Assembly: GCF_030406905.1 (NCBI RefSeq) | Contig: NZ_CP129137.1 | Coordinates: forward strand, 3,519,001 to 3,583,000 | Direction: 5' to 3' | DNA: 64,000 nt | From: Streptomyces sp. HUAS CB01 | Lineage (GTDB): Bacteria > Actinomycetota > Actinomycetes > Streptomycetales > Streptomycetaceae | Part shown: in pieces, positions 1 to 8,307 of the stretch | Position numbering within the stretch: the first letter of the stretch is position 1 | Layout: every line of letters starts with the position of its first letter | Notes under the pieces: model-generated | Database searches by the model: none | Told to the model about the DNA's origin: nothing | The model's input: the letters and a program-made list of their open reading frames with translations, nothing else | Made by a program: the position numbers and the translations under genes

Positions 1-74
1 GGCGAGTCCAGCGTCAGGGTCGTGATGCCGCGTGCGGTCGCCGCCTTGACGGTCTTTGTGCCGGTGGATGTCAC
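1..74 (-). CDS. Enoyl-CoA hydratase family protein, N-terminal 24 codons only (runs off the window)
   Basis: A GTG at 72-74 overlaps the TGA of the upstream acyl-CoA synthetase gene (GTGA), the usual sign of translational coupling. The visible peptide begins MTSTGTKTVKAATA and then reads RGITTLTLDS. The latter is the first beta strand seen at the start of crotonase-fold enoyl-CoA hydratases, which normally continues with P-x-x-x-N-A. It is the last visible gene of the acyl-CoA operon that starts near 9.1 kb. Only 24 residues are present, so the family call rests on a short match plus context. An enoyl-CoA isomerase of the same fold is equally possible. Confidence 0.5.
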   Translation of the reverse strand, partial: MTSTGTKTVKAATARGITTLTLDS

Positions 75-1678
75 GTGGTCTCCTTCTCCGAGTCCTCCCG
101 GGTCCCCCGGGTCTCCCGATCGCGCAGCTCGCGGCGGAGGATCTTCCCCGAGGCGGCCCGGGGCACCCCTCCGATGAACTCGACGCGCCGGATCTTCTTG
201 TACGGGGCCACGCGCTCGGCGACATGGGCGAGGACGGCGTCCGCGGTGAGGTCGGGCGCGGCGGCCTGCCGTACGACGTACGCCTTGGGTATCTCGTTCC
301 CGTCCTCGTCGTACACGCCGATCACGGCGGCGTCCGCGATCCCCTCGTGGGTGAGCAGCAGGGCCTCCAGCTCCGCCGGGGCCACCTGGAAGCCCTTGTA
401 CTTGATGAGTTCCTTGACCCGGTCGACGACGAACAGCCAGCCGTCCTCGTCCACGCGGCCGATGTCGCCGGTGTGCACCCAGCCGTCGTCGTCGATCATC
501 GCCGCGGTGGCGTCGGGACGGTTCAGATAGCCCTTCATCACCTGCGGCCCGCGGATGGCGATCTCGCCCTCCTCGCCGGGCGCGGCGTCCCGGCCGGGGT
601 CGTCGAGCGCCAGGATCCGCATCTCGGTGCCGGGCAGCAGTTTGCCCACGGCGCCGGGCGGCGGGTTCTCGGCGTCGAGGGGCACGACGTGGGTGCCGGG
701 CGACAGCTCCGTCATCCCGTACGCCTGGAGCACCGGCGGCAGCCCGAGCCGCTCCGAGCAGGCCCGGGCGAGCCGGGCGTCCAGCGGGGCGGCGGCGCTG
801 ACGACGTACTCCAGTGACGACAGGTCGTAGCGTGCGACCGCCGGGTGCTTGGCCAGGGCCAGCACGATCGGCGGGGCGACGTACAGGGCGTTGATGCGGT
901 GCCTCTCGATCGCCGCGAGGAACTGTTCGAGGTCGAACCGCGGCAGGACGACGACGGTGGCGCCCTTGCGCAGCGGCGCGTTCATCAGCGCGGTGAGGCC
1001 GTAGATGTGGAAGAACGGCAGCACGGCGAGGATGCGGTCGCCGGGCTTCATGGGGATCACGGGTTCCAGCTGCGCCAGATTGGTGGCGATGGACCGGTGG
1101 GTGAGCATGACGCCCTTGGGCACGCCGGTCGTGCCGGAGGAGTACGGCAGGGCGGCGATGTCCTCGGCCGGGTCGATGGCGACGTCGGGTTCGGGGGCCG
1201 TGGAGCCGAGCATGCCGAGGACCGAGCGGTGGCCGTCGGCCTGGTCGCAGACGAAGATCTCCTCGATCCCGCCGACGAGTTCCGCCGCGCGCCGGGCCGC
1301 TTCGAGCAGCGGCGAGACGGTGACGATCCAGCGGGCGGAGGAGTCGCGCAGCTGCTTGGCGAACTCCTCCGCCGTGGACAGCGGGTGGACGGTGGTGACG
1401 GCCGCCCCGGCGCGCGTGGCGGCGTAGAAGACCGTCGGGTAGGCGATCGTGTTGGGGCTGTGCAGGGCGAGCACGTCGCCCTTGCGGACGCCGGCGTCGG
1501 CGAACGCCGCGGCGAGCCTGCGGTGGTACGTGTCGAGCTGGGCGTACGTGAGCGTCGCGCCGCCGGTCCCGTCGACCAGGGCGACGGTGTCGCCGTACTC
1601 GGCCGCCCGGCCGAGTACGGCTTCGTGGATCGGGACGGAGAGGGACGGGACATCCGCGTACTCGCTGTGCATCACCAT
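71..1678 (-). CDS. AMP-forming acyl-CoA synthetase (4-coumarate:CoA ligase-like)
   Basis: This 535-residue ANL-superfamily enzyme should adenylate a carboxylic acid and transfer it to coenzyme A in the cytoplasm. The P-loop-like motif YSSGTTGVPKG lies at residues 179-189. GYLNRPDAT and DGWVHTGD follow, then the hinge and C-terminal domain with IKYKGFQVAPAELE, and near the C-terminus the A10 motif SGKILRREL carries the catalytic lysine. Length and motif order match 4CL/long-chain ligases. The ATG at 1678 has AAGGGG upstream; a second ATG two codons later is possible. It lies 45 bp after the acyl-CoA dehydrogenase and overlaps the next gene by 4 bp. In this operon it probably activates the acid that the dehydrogenase and carboxylase then process. 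The substrate cannot be read from sequence; coumarate is not implied. Confidence 0.9.
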   Translation of the reverse strand: MVMHSEYADVPSLSVPIHEAVLGRAAEYGDTVALVDGTGGATLTYAQLDTYHRRLAAAFADAGVRKGDVLALHSPNTIAYPTVFYAATRAGAAVTTVHPLSTAEEFAKQLRDSSARWIVTVSPLLEAARRAAELVGGIEEIFVCDQADGHRSVLGMLGSTAPEPDVAIDPAEDIAALPYSSGTTGVPKGVMLTHRSIATNLAQLEPVIPMKPGDRILAVLPFFHIYGLTALMNAPLRKGATVVVLPRFDLEQFLAAIERHRINALYVAPPIVLALAKHPAVARYDLSSLEYVVSAAAPLDARLARACSERLGLPPVLQAYGMTELSPGTHVVPLDAENPPPGAVGKLLPGTEMRILALDDPGRDAAPGEEGEIAIRGPQVMKGYLNRPDATAAMIDDDGWVHTGDIGRVDEDGWLFVVDRVKELIKYKGFQVAPAELEALLLTHEGIADAAVIGVYDEDGNEIPKAYVVRQAAAPDLTADAVLAHVAERVAPYKKIRRVEFIGGVPRAASGKILRRELRDRETRGTREDSEKETT

Positions 1679-1723
1679 GACAGCCCCTTCACGGTCGGGT
1701 CGTGGTCGCCAGAATCGCGGCTG

Positions 1724-2857
1724 TCAGTACGATTTGGGGAGACCCAGGGACTGGTGGGAAACGAAGTTCAGGACCATCTCGCGGCTGACCGGGGCGATCC
1801 GGGCGACCCGGGCGGCGGTGACCAGGGACGCGAGGCCGTACTCACGGGTGAGGCCGTTGCCGCCGAGCGTGTGGACGGACTGGTCGACGGCCCTCACACA
1901 GGCCTCTCCGGCCGCGTACTTGGCCATGTTGGCGGCCTCGCCGGCGCCCAGGTCGTCGCCCGCGTCGTACAGCGCCGCGGCCTTCTGCATCATCAGCCGG
2001 GCCAGTTCCAGCTCGATGTGCGCCTGTGCGAGGGGGTGGGCGATGGCCTGGTGGGCGCCGATGGGGGCCTTCCAGACCTGCCGTTCCTTCGCGTACTCCA
2101 CGGCGCGGGCCAGCGCGTAGCGCCCCATGCCGATCGCGAACGCGGCCGTCATGATGCGCTCAGGGTTGAGCCCGGCGAACAGCTGGAGGAGTCCGGCGTC
2201 CTCGTCACCGACGAGCGCGTCCTCGGGCAGTTCCACGTCGTCGAGGACGAGCTCGAACTGCTTCTCCTGCGCGTGCAGTTCCATGTCGATCTGCGAGCGG
2301 CCGAAGCCGGGCGCGTCCCGCGGGACGACGAACAGGCACGGCTTCAGCCGCCCCGTGCGCGCGTCCTCGGTGCGGCCCACGATCAGCGTCGCGTCGGCGA
2401 TGTCGACGCCGGAGATGAACACCTTGCGGCCGTTGAGGACCCAGCCGCCCTCCGTGCGCCGCGCGGTGGTGGTGATCCGGTGGGAGTTGGAGCCGGCGTC
2501 GGGCTCGGTGATGCCGAAGGCCATCGTGCGGGTGCCGTCCGCGAGGCCCGGGAGCCACGCACGGCGCTGCTCCTCGGTGCCGAACCGGGCGATGACGGTG
2601 CCGCAGATGGCGGGGGAGACCACCATCATCAGCAGGGGGCAGCCGGCGGCGCCGAGTTCCTCCAGCACGATGGACAGCTCGGCCATGCCGCCGCCCCCGC
2701 CGCCGTGCTCCTCCGGAAGGTTGACACCGAGGTAGCCCAGCTTGGCGGCCTCGGCCCACAGCGCCTCACGGTCGTGGTGGCGGCCGTGCCGCTTCCCGAG
2801 GGCCGCGACCGCGGCGCGCAGCGCCGTGCGCTCTTCGCTTTCGATGATCGTGCTCAT
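1724..2857 (-). CDS. Acyl-CoA dehydrogenase
   Basis: A 377-residue FAD-dependent alpha,beta-dehydrogenase of acyl-CoA thioesters. It has the expected order: an N-terminal helical domain (GYLGVNLPEEHGGGGGGMAE near residues 35-55), the FAD/substrate signature MAFGITEPDAGSNSH, the mid beta-domain (GWVLNGRKVFISG), and a C-terminal helical domain with LGGNGLTREYGL. The ATG at 2857 overlaps the stop of the biotin carboxylase gene (ATGA), which fixes the start and shows coupling. A longer open frame continues upstream but lies wholly within the carboxylase gene on the same strand and is a shadow. Within the operon it should introduce the double bond before or after carboxylation, as isovaleryl-CoA or citronellyl-CoA dehydrogenases do in leu/liu and atu pathways. 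The exact acyl chain is unknown. Confidence 0.92.
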   Translation of the reverse strand: MSTIIESEERTALRAAVAALGKRHGRHHDREALWAEAAKLGYLGVNLPEEHGGGGGGMAELSIVLEELGAAGCPLLMMVVSPAICGTVIARFGTEEQRRAWLPGLADGTRTMAFGITEPDAGSNSHRITTTARRTEGGWVLNGRKVFISGVDIADATLIVGRTEDARTGRLKPCLFVVPRDAPGFGRSQIDMELHAQEKQFELVLDDVELPEDALVGDEDAGLLQLFAGLNPERIMTAAFAIGMGRYALARAVEYAKERQVWKAPIGAHQAIAHPLAQAHIELELARLMMQKAAALYDAGDDLGAGEAANMAKYAAGEACVRAVDQSVHTLGGNGLTREYGLASLVTAARVARIAPVSREMVLNFVSHQSLGLPKSY

Positions 2858-4824
2858 GATGCGTGCTCCTCCTGTGCTGCGGCTTGTACGACGGCGAGAA
2901 GGGCACCGACCTCGACCTGGCGGCCGGGGGCGGCGTGGAGCGCGGTGAGGGTGCCGGAGGCGGGAGCGGTGATGCGGTGCTCCATCTTCATCGCCTCCAG
3001 CCAGACGAGCGGCTGGCCGGCGGTGACCGTCGCGCCGGGGGCGAGCCCCTCGGCGACCCGGACGACCGTGCCGGGCATGGGGGCGAGCAGGGAACCGGGC
3101 TCGCGCTGGGCGGAGGGGTCGGGGAAGCGGGACAGTCGGACGAGTGTGTGGGCGGCGGTGGGGGTGTCGACGTGGATCCGGTCGCGCTCGTGGACGGCGA
3201 TCCGGAACTCGCGCTCCACACCGTCGACTTCGAGCCGCACCGCGTCCGGCGCGGCGTGCCGGACCCGTACGCCGGGGAAGCCTTCGGCCTGCGTGCCCCG
3301 GCGGGTGACGCGGTAGCGGACCTCGTGCTCGGTGTCCCGACCCCGGTAGCGCTTCACCTGGGGCTGCGAGGGGAGGTTGCGCCAGCCGCCGAGGCGGGCG
3401 GTCGTACCGGCCGCGCCGCCGTCGGCCCGCCGGGCGGCGGCGTCGGCCAGGGCCGCGGCGAGCGCGGCGAGTTCCTCGCCGTCCTCCGGCGCTGTCAGTG
3501 CGGGCAGATGCCGGTCGTAGAAGCCGGTGTCCATCCGGGCCGCGACGAACTCGGGGTGCCGCAGGGACCGTACGAGCAGCTCCCGGTTCGTCACCGGGCC
3601 GTGGATCCGGCCCCGTGCCAGATCGCCCGCGAGACGCCGCACGGCGTCCTGCCGCGTGGGTGCCCAGACGACGATCTTGGCGATCATCGCGTCGTAGTGC
3701 ACCCCGATCCGGTCGCCGTCGCCGTACCCGGTGTCGATCCGCGTCCACGCCCGCGGCTCCGCGGCGCCGTCCCCACCGGCCCGCTGCCGGCCGGCCGGGA
3801 AGGACAGCGCGTGGAGCGTGCCCGTCTGCGGGGCCCAGGAGCGCGACGGGTCCTCGGCGTACAGCCGGGCCTCGACGGCGTGGCCCTGCGGGGCGGGCGG
3901 GGCCGGCGGCAGGGCGTCGCCCTCGGCGACCGCGATCTGCAGGGCCACGAGGTCGATGCCGAACACCGCCTCGGTGACGGGGTGCTCCACCTGCAGCCGG
4001 GTGTTCATCTCCAGGAAGTGCGCCCGGTCGCCGACCACGAGGAACTCCACCGTGCCCGCTCCCCGGTAGTCCGTGGCCCGGGCCGCGCGGACGGCCATCT
4101 CCTCCAGCCGCGAGGCGAGTTCGGCGCCCAGCCCGGGCGCGGGCGCCTCCTCGACGACCTTCTGGTGCCGGCGCTGCAGCGAGCAGTCCCGGGTGCCCAG
4201 CGCCCACACCGTGCCGTGGGCGTCCGCGAGGATCTGCACCTCGACGTGGCGGCCGCCCTCGACGTACGGCTCGACGAAGACCTCGCCGTCCCCGAAGGCG
4301 CTCAGCGCCTCGGCCCGTGCGGCCGCCAACTCCGTCTCGAGCGCGTCCAGTTCCCGGACGACGCGCATACCTCGCCCGCCGCCGCCCGCCGCCGCCTTGA
4401 CCAGCAGCGGCAGATCGTCCCCGGTGACCGCGTCCGCCGCGAACGGGGCGATGCCCATCAGCTCCTTGGCACGGGTCTTGGACGCCATCGCCTCGATGGC
4501 CTCCGGGGGCGGTCCGACCCACGTCAGTCCCGCACCGATGACCTCCCGGGCGAAGTCGGCGTTCTCGGACAGGAATCCGTAACCGGGGTGGACGGCGTCC
4601 GCGCCGGCCGCGAGCGCCGCCTTCACGATCAGGTCGCCGCGCAGATACGTGTCGGCGGGCGCCGCACCCGGCAGCCGTACCGCCGCGTCGGCCTCCCGGG
4701 TGTGCAGCGCGCCCTCGTCGGGGTCGGCGTAGACGGCGACCGTCGCGATGCCGAGTTCCCGGCAGGTGCGGAAGACCCGGCAGGCGATCTCACCGCGGTT
4801 GGCGACGAGCAGGGTTTCGATCAT
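2854..4824 (-). CDS. Acyl-CoA carboxylase alpha subunit (biotin carboxylase plus biotin carrier domain)
   Basis: A 656-residue fused subunit. The start METLLVANRGEIACRVFR-like segment (residues 1-17) is the biotin carboxylase N-terminal domain. It is followed by the ATP-grasp glycine loop KAAAGGGGRGMRVV, the carboxylase signature EMNTRLQVEHPVTE, and a C-terminal biotinyl domain with EAMKM whose Lys613 is the expected biotinylation site. The enzyme carboxylates biotin with ATP and bicarbonate, and the partner beta subunit transfers CO2 to an acyl-CoA. It starts 8 bp after the beta subunit and overlaps the dehydrogenase by 4 bp. The single-chain BC-BCCP layout fits MccA/AtuF/AccA-type enzymes. 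Methylcrotonyl-, geranyl- and propionyl-CoA are all possible substrates. Confidence 0.92.
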   Translation of the reverse strand: MIETLLVANRGEIACRVFRTCRELGIATVAVYADPDEGALHTREADAAVRLPGAAPADTYLRGDLIVKAALAAGADAVHPGYGFLSENADFAREVIGAGLTWVGPPPEAIEAMASKTRAKELMGIAPFAADAVTGDDLPLLVKAAAGGGGRGMRVVRELDALETELAAARAEALSAFGDGEVFVEPYVEGGRHVEVQILADAHGTVWALGTRDCSLQRRHQKVVEEAPAPGLGAELASRLEEMAVRAARATDYRGAGTVEFLVVGDRAHFLEMNTRLQVEHPVTEAVFGIDLVALQIAVAEGDALPPAPPAPQGHAVEARLYAEDPSRSWAPQTGTLHALSFPAGRQRAGGDGAAEPRAWTRIDTGYGDGDRIGVHYDAMIAKIVVWAPTRQDAVRRLAGDLARGRIHGPVTNRELLVRSLRHPEFVAARMDTGFYDRHLPALTAPEDGEELAALAAALADAAARRADGGAAGTTARLGGWRNLPSQPQVKRYRGRDTEHEVRYRVTRRGTQAEGFPGVRVRHAAPDAVRLEVDGVEREFRIAVHERDRIHVDTPTAAHTLVRLSRFPDPSAQREPGSLLAPMPGTVVRVAEGLAPGATVTAGQPLVWLEAMKMEHRITAPASGTLTALHAAPGRQVEVGALLAVVQAAAQEEHAS

Positions 4825-4832
4825 CTGGGGCC

Positions 4833-6434
4833 TCACATCCTGAAGACGCCGAAGCCGCCGCGCGCGCCTTCGACCGGGGCCGTGTGGATGGCGGACAGAC
4901 ACATGCCGAGCACCGTGCGGGTGTCGCGCGGGTCGATGACACCGTCGTCGTACAGCCGCCCGGACAGGAACATCGGCAGCGACTCCGTCTCGATCTGCTG
5001 CTCCACCATCGCCCGCAGACCGGCGTCCGCCTCCTCGTCGTACGGCTGCCCCTTCGCGGCGGCCGAGGCGCGGGCGACGATCGAGAGGACACCGGCGAGC
5101 TGCTGCGGTCCCATCACGGCGGACTTGGCACTGGGCCAGGCGAAGAGGAAGCGCGGGTCGTACGCCCGGCCGCACATGCCGTAGTGCCCGGCGCCGTACG
5201 AGGCACCCATGAGGACCGACAGATGCGGGACCTTCGAGTTGGACACCGCGTTGATCATCATGGCCCCGTGCTTGATGATGCCGCCCTGCTCGTACTCCTT
5301 GCCGACCATGTAGCCGGTGGTGTTGTGCAGGAAGACCAGCGGGATGTCGCGCTGGTTGGCGAGCTGGATGAACTGGGCGGCCTTCTGCGACTCTGCGCTG
5401 AACAGCACCCCCTGCGCGTTGGCGAGGATGCCGACGGGATGGCCGTGGAGCCGCGCCCAGCCGGTGACCAGGCTCGGGCCGTACAGCGGCTTGAACTCGT
5501 CGAAGTCGGAGCCGTCGACGAGCCGGGCGATGACCTCGCGCGGGTCGAAGGGGGTCTTCAGGTCCTCGGGGACGATCCCGAGGAGCTCCTCCTCGTCGTA
5601 CACGGGCGGTTCGACCGCGACGGCCGGAGCGGGATGCGCCTTGCGGTGGTTGAGGCGTGCCACGATCCGGCGGGCGTGGCGGACGGCGTCGTACTCGTCC
5701 ACCGCGTAGTGGTCGGCGAGTCCGGACGTCCGGGCGTGCATCTCGGCGCCGCCGAGGGACTCGTCGTCGCTCTCCTCGCCCGTGGCCATCTTCACCAGCG
5801 GCGGCCCGCCGAGGAAGACCTTCGACCGCTCCTTGATCATGACGGTGTGGTCGGACATGCCGGGGACGTACGCCCCGCCGGCGGTGGAGTTGCCGAAGAC
5901 CACCGCGATCGTGGGGATCCCGGCGGCGGAGAGCCGGGTGAGGTCGCGGAAGAGCGCCCCGCCCGGGATGAAGATCTCCTTCTGGGACGGGAGGTCCGCG
6001 CCGCCGGACTCGACGAGGCTGATCACCGGCAGCCGGTTGGCGAACGCGATCTCGTTCGCACGGAGGATCTTCTTCAGCGTCCAGGGGTTGCTGGCGCCGC
6101 CGCGCACGGTCGGGTCGTTGGCGGTGATCAGGCACTCGACGCCCTCGACCGTGCCGATACCGGTGACGACGGAGGCGCCGACCGGGTAGTCGCTGCCCCA
6201 GGCGGCGAGCGGCGACAGTTCCAGGAACGGGGTGTCGGCGTCGAGGAGCAGCTCGATCCGCTCCCTGGCCAGGAGTTTGCCCCGCTTGCGGTGCCGAGCG
6301 GTGTACTTCTCGCCGCCGCCGGCAAGGGCCTTGGCGTGCTCGGCCCCGAGCGCGTCGAGTCGGGCGAGCATGGCCTCCCGATGGGCGGCGTGGTCGGGGG
6401 ACGCGCTGTCGAGCGTGCTGGTCAGGACGGTCAC
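4833..6434 (-). CDS. Acyl-CoA carboxylase beta subunit (carboxyltransferase)
   Basis: A 533-residue carboxyltransferase with two crotonase-like domains, the partner of the biotin carboxylase that begins 8 bp downstream. The N-half contains RGKLLARERIELLLD, then SGGADLPSQKEIF and the acyl-CoA oxyanion region FGNSTAGGAYVPGMSDH. The C-half contains GVLFSAESQKAAQFI, VFLHNTTGYMVGKEYE, the SYGAGHYGMCGRAYDPRFLF block and EEEAD-type helices. This pattern is closest to methylcrotonyl/geranyl-CoA carboxylase beta subunits (long version with MVGKEYE and KHGAMMINAV) rather than propionyl-CoA carboxylase. The GTG start at 6434 has GGAGGTG a few bases upstream. It transfers carboxyl from biotin to the gamma carbon of an enoyl-CoA if the geranyl/methylcrotonyl analogy holds; that last point is inference. 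Confidence 0.92.
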   Translation of the reverse strand: MTVLTSTLDSASPDHAAHREAMLARLDALGAEHAKALAGGGEKYTARHRKRGKLLARERIELLLDADTPFLELSPLAAWGSDYPVGASVVTGIGTVEGVECLITANDPTVRGGASNPWTLKKILRANEIAFANRLPVISLVESGGADLPSQKEIFIPGGALFRDLTRLSAAGIPTIAVVFGNSTAGGAYVPGMSDHTVMIKERSKVFLGGPPLVKMATGEESDDESLGGAEMHARTSGLADHYAVDEYDAVRHARRIVARLNHRKAHPAPAVAVEPPVYDEEELLGIVPEDLKTPFDPREVIARLVDGSDFDEFKPLYGPSLVTGWARLHGHPVGILANAQGVLFSAESQKAAQFIQLANQRDIPLVFLHNTTGYMVGKEYEQGGIIKHGAMMINAVSNSKVPHLSVLMGASYGAGHYGMCGRAYDPRFLFAWPSAKSAVMGPQQLAGVLSIVARASAAAKGQPYDEEADAGLRAMVEQQIETESLPMFLSGRLYDDGVIDPRDTRTVLGMCLSAIHTAPVEGARGGFGVFRM

Positions 6435-6588
6435 GAGGTCACCTCCGGTGCGGGGTGCGGTGCGCGGACGGGGGCGCGCCGGGCGGCGCCCGGTGGGAAC
6501 GGTCCGGCGGCCCGGGGCGGCTCGGCGGTGGCCGGCCCGCTCGGGGCCGAGGGGGCGGGACGGCGGGCGCCGTGAGAGGGGGCACGGG

Positions 6589-8304
6589 TCACAGCAGGCT
6601 CTCCGGGATGTCCACGTGCCGGGCCCGCAGCCACTCCCCCAGGCCCTTCGCCTGCGGGTCGAAGCGGGCCTGGGCGGCGACGCCCTCGCCCAGCAGGCCC
6701 TCGACGGTGAAGTTCAGCGCCCGCAGATTGGGCAGGACGTGGCGTACGGCGGTCAGGCCGGCGGTCTCCGGCAGGAGCTCGCGCAGCCGTTCCACGGTCA
6801 GCTCGTGCGCCAGCCAGCGCCACTCGTCGTCCGTGCGGACCCAGACCCCGATGTTCGCGTCGCCGCCCTTGTCACCGCTCCGGGCACCCGCGACCAGGCC
6901 GAGGGGGGCACGCCGGGTCCTCGCGCCGGCCGGCGGCGGCTCGGGCAGCGGCGGTTCCGGGACCGGCTCCAGGGCGCGGGACCGCGGCGCGGCCGGGACC
7001 GGCAGCCGGCGCCCGTCGTCGAGCACGGCCGTGTGCGCGACCGACCCCGCGTCCACGTAAGCGGCCTCGAACACCCCGTAGGGCGCGCCCTTCCCGGGCG
7101 GGGCGGTCACATGGAAGCCCGGGTAGCTGCCGAGGGCCGTCTCGACGGCCGCTCCGCTGACGACCCGGCCGACGGCTTCCGCGTCCGGGTCGCGCACGAC
7201 CAGCCGCAGCAGCGCGCTGGCGGTCTCCTCGGTGGCGGCGTCCGGCCGGTCGGTGCGGGCCAGTTCCCAGCGGACCTCCGCCGGGCGGGACCCGGCGCGG
7301 GCGAAGGCGTCCTCGATCTGCTCGCGCACGAGCCGTGCCTTGGCGTCGATGTCGAGCCCGGTCAGGACGAACACGACCTCGTTGCGCCAGCCCCCGAGCC
7401 GGTTGAGGCCGGCCTTGAGCTCCGGCGGCGGCGCCTCGCCCCGCACACCCGAGACGCGGACCCGGTCCGGGCCGTCCTGGACGAGCCGTACGGAGTCCAG
7501 GCGCGCGGTGACGTCGGGACCCGCGTAGCGCGCCCCGCCCGTCTCGTAGAGCAACTGGGCGGTGACCGTCCCGGTGTCCACGAAGCCGCCGGTGCCGGGG
7601 TGCTTGGTGATGACGCTGCTGCCGTCGGCGTGCAGTTCGGCGAGGGGGAATCCGGGGCGGCGCAGGTCCCGGCCGGCGTACCGCCCGTCGGCGAAGAAGG
7701 CGTAGTTGCCGCCCGTCGCCTGCGTGCCGCACTCCAGGACGTGGCCGGCGACGACGGCTCCGGCGAGGGCGTCGTGGTCCTCGGGCCCCCAGCCGAAGTG
7801 CCACTGCGCGGGCCCGGTGACGAGCGCGGCGTCGGTGACCCGGCCGGTGACGACGACGTCGGCGCCGGCGTCCAGACACGCGGCGATCCCGGCGCCGCCG
7901 AGGTAGGCGTTCGCGGCCAGCGCACCGGGGAAGCGGTCGGTGAGGTCGTCGCCCTCGACATGGGCCACGCGCACGGGGACCCCGACGCGTGCGGCCAGTT
8001 CGCGCACGGCGTCGGCGAGACCGGACGGGTTGAGCCCGCCGGCGTTGGCGACGATCCGCACGCCTCGCTCCTGTGCCAGGCCGAGGCCCTCCTCCAGCTG
8101 GCGCAGGAAGGTCCTGGCGTAGCCGAGGCGCGGGTCCTTCATCCGGTCCCGGCCGAGGATGAGCATGGTCAGCTCGGCCAGGTAGTCCCCGGTGAGCACG
8201 TCCAGTTCGCCGCCGGTGAGCATCTCGCGCACGGCGTCGAAGCGGTCGCCGTAGAAACCGGACGCGTTCCCGATGCGCAGCGGGCCGGACTCCGCGGGCG
8301 GCAA
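6589..8304 (-). CDS. Acyclic terpene utilization AtuA-like protein (DUF1446 family)
   Basis: A 571-residue protein with the DUF1446/AtuA N-terminal region (IGNASGFYGDRFDA at residues 11-24, LTGDYLAELTMLILGR, NAGGLNPSGLADAVRELA, then DVVVTGRVTDAALV). A separate C-terminal part contains ARSGDKGGDANIGVWVR. AtuA is known from Pseudomonas citronellol/geraniol utilization clusters, but its reaction is not established. The only possible in-frame start here is the TTG at 8304, because the TGA at 8308-8310 that ends the upstream gene is in the same frame six bases earlier. AAGGGGG lies a few bases upstream. A 154-bp gap separates it from the carboxyltransferase gene, the longest gap in the operon. Its neighbours (carboxylase, dehydrogenase, ligase) support a role in branched or terpenoid acyl-CoA breakdown. 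Confidence 0.85.
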   Translation of the reverse strand: MPPAESGPLRIGNASGFYGDRFDAVREMLTGGELDVLTGDYLAELTMLILGRDRMKDPRLGYARTFLRQLEEGLGLAQERGVRIVANAGGLNPSGLADAVRELAARVGVPVRVAHVEGDDLTDRFPGALAANAYLGGAGIAACLDAGADVVVTGRVTDAALVTGPAQWHFGWGPEDHDALAGAVVAGHVLECGTQATGGNYAFFADGRYAGRDLRRPGFPLAELHADGSSVITKHPGTGGFVDTGTVTAQLLYETGGARYAGPDVTARLDSVRLVQDGPDRVRVSGVRGEAPPPELKAGLNRLGGWRNEVVFVLTGLDIDAKARLVREQIEDAFARAGSRPAEVRWELARTDRPDAATEETASALLRLVVRDPDAEAVGRVVSGAAVETALGSYPGFHVTAPPGKGAPYGVFEAAYVDAGSVAHTAVLDDGRRLPVPAAPRSRALEPVPEPPLPEPPPAGARTRRAPLGLVAGARSGDKGGDANIGVWVRTDDEWRWLAHELTVERLRELLPETAGLTAVRHVLPNLRALNFTVEGLLGEGVAAQARFDPQAKGLGEWLRARHVDIPESLL

Positions 8305-8307
8305 CGG

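Noticed and set aside
845..3316. An 823-codon open frame on the plus strand across the ligase and dehydrogenase genes
   Set aside because: Its protein is low-complexity Arg/Gly/Val-rich with no domain; it is the complement of well-supported minus-strand genes, as expected in very GC-rich DNA.
2863..6575. Long plus-strand open frames opposite the carboxylase genes
   Set aside because: They mirror the codon structure of the real genes on the minus strand and show no ribosome binding site or known family.
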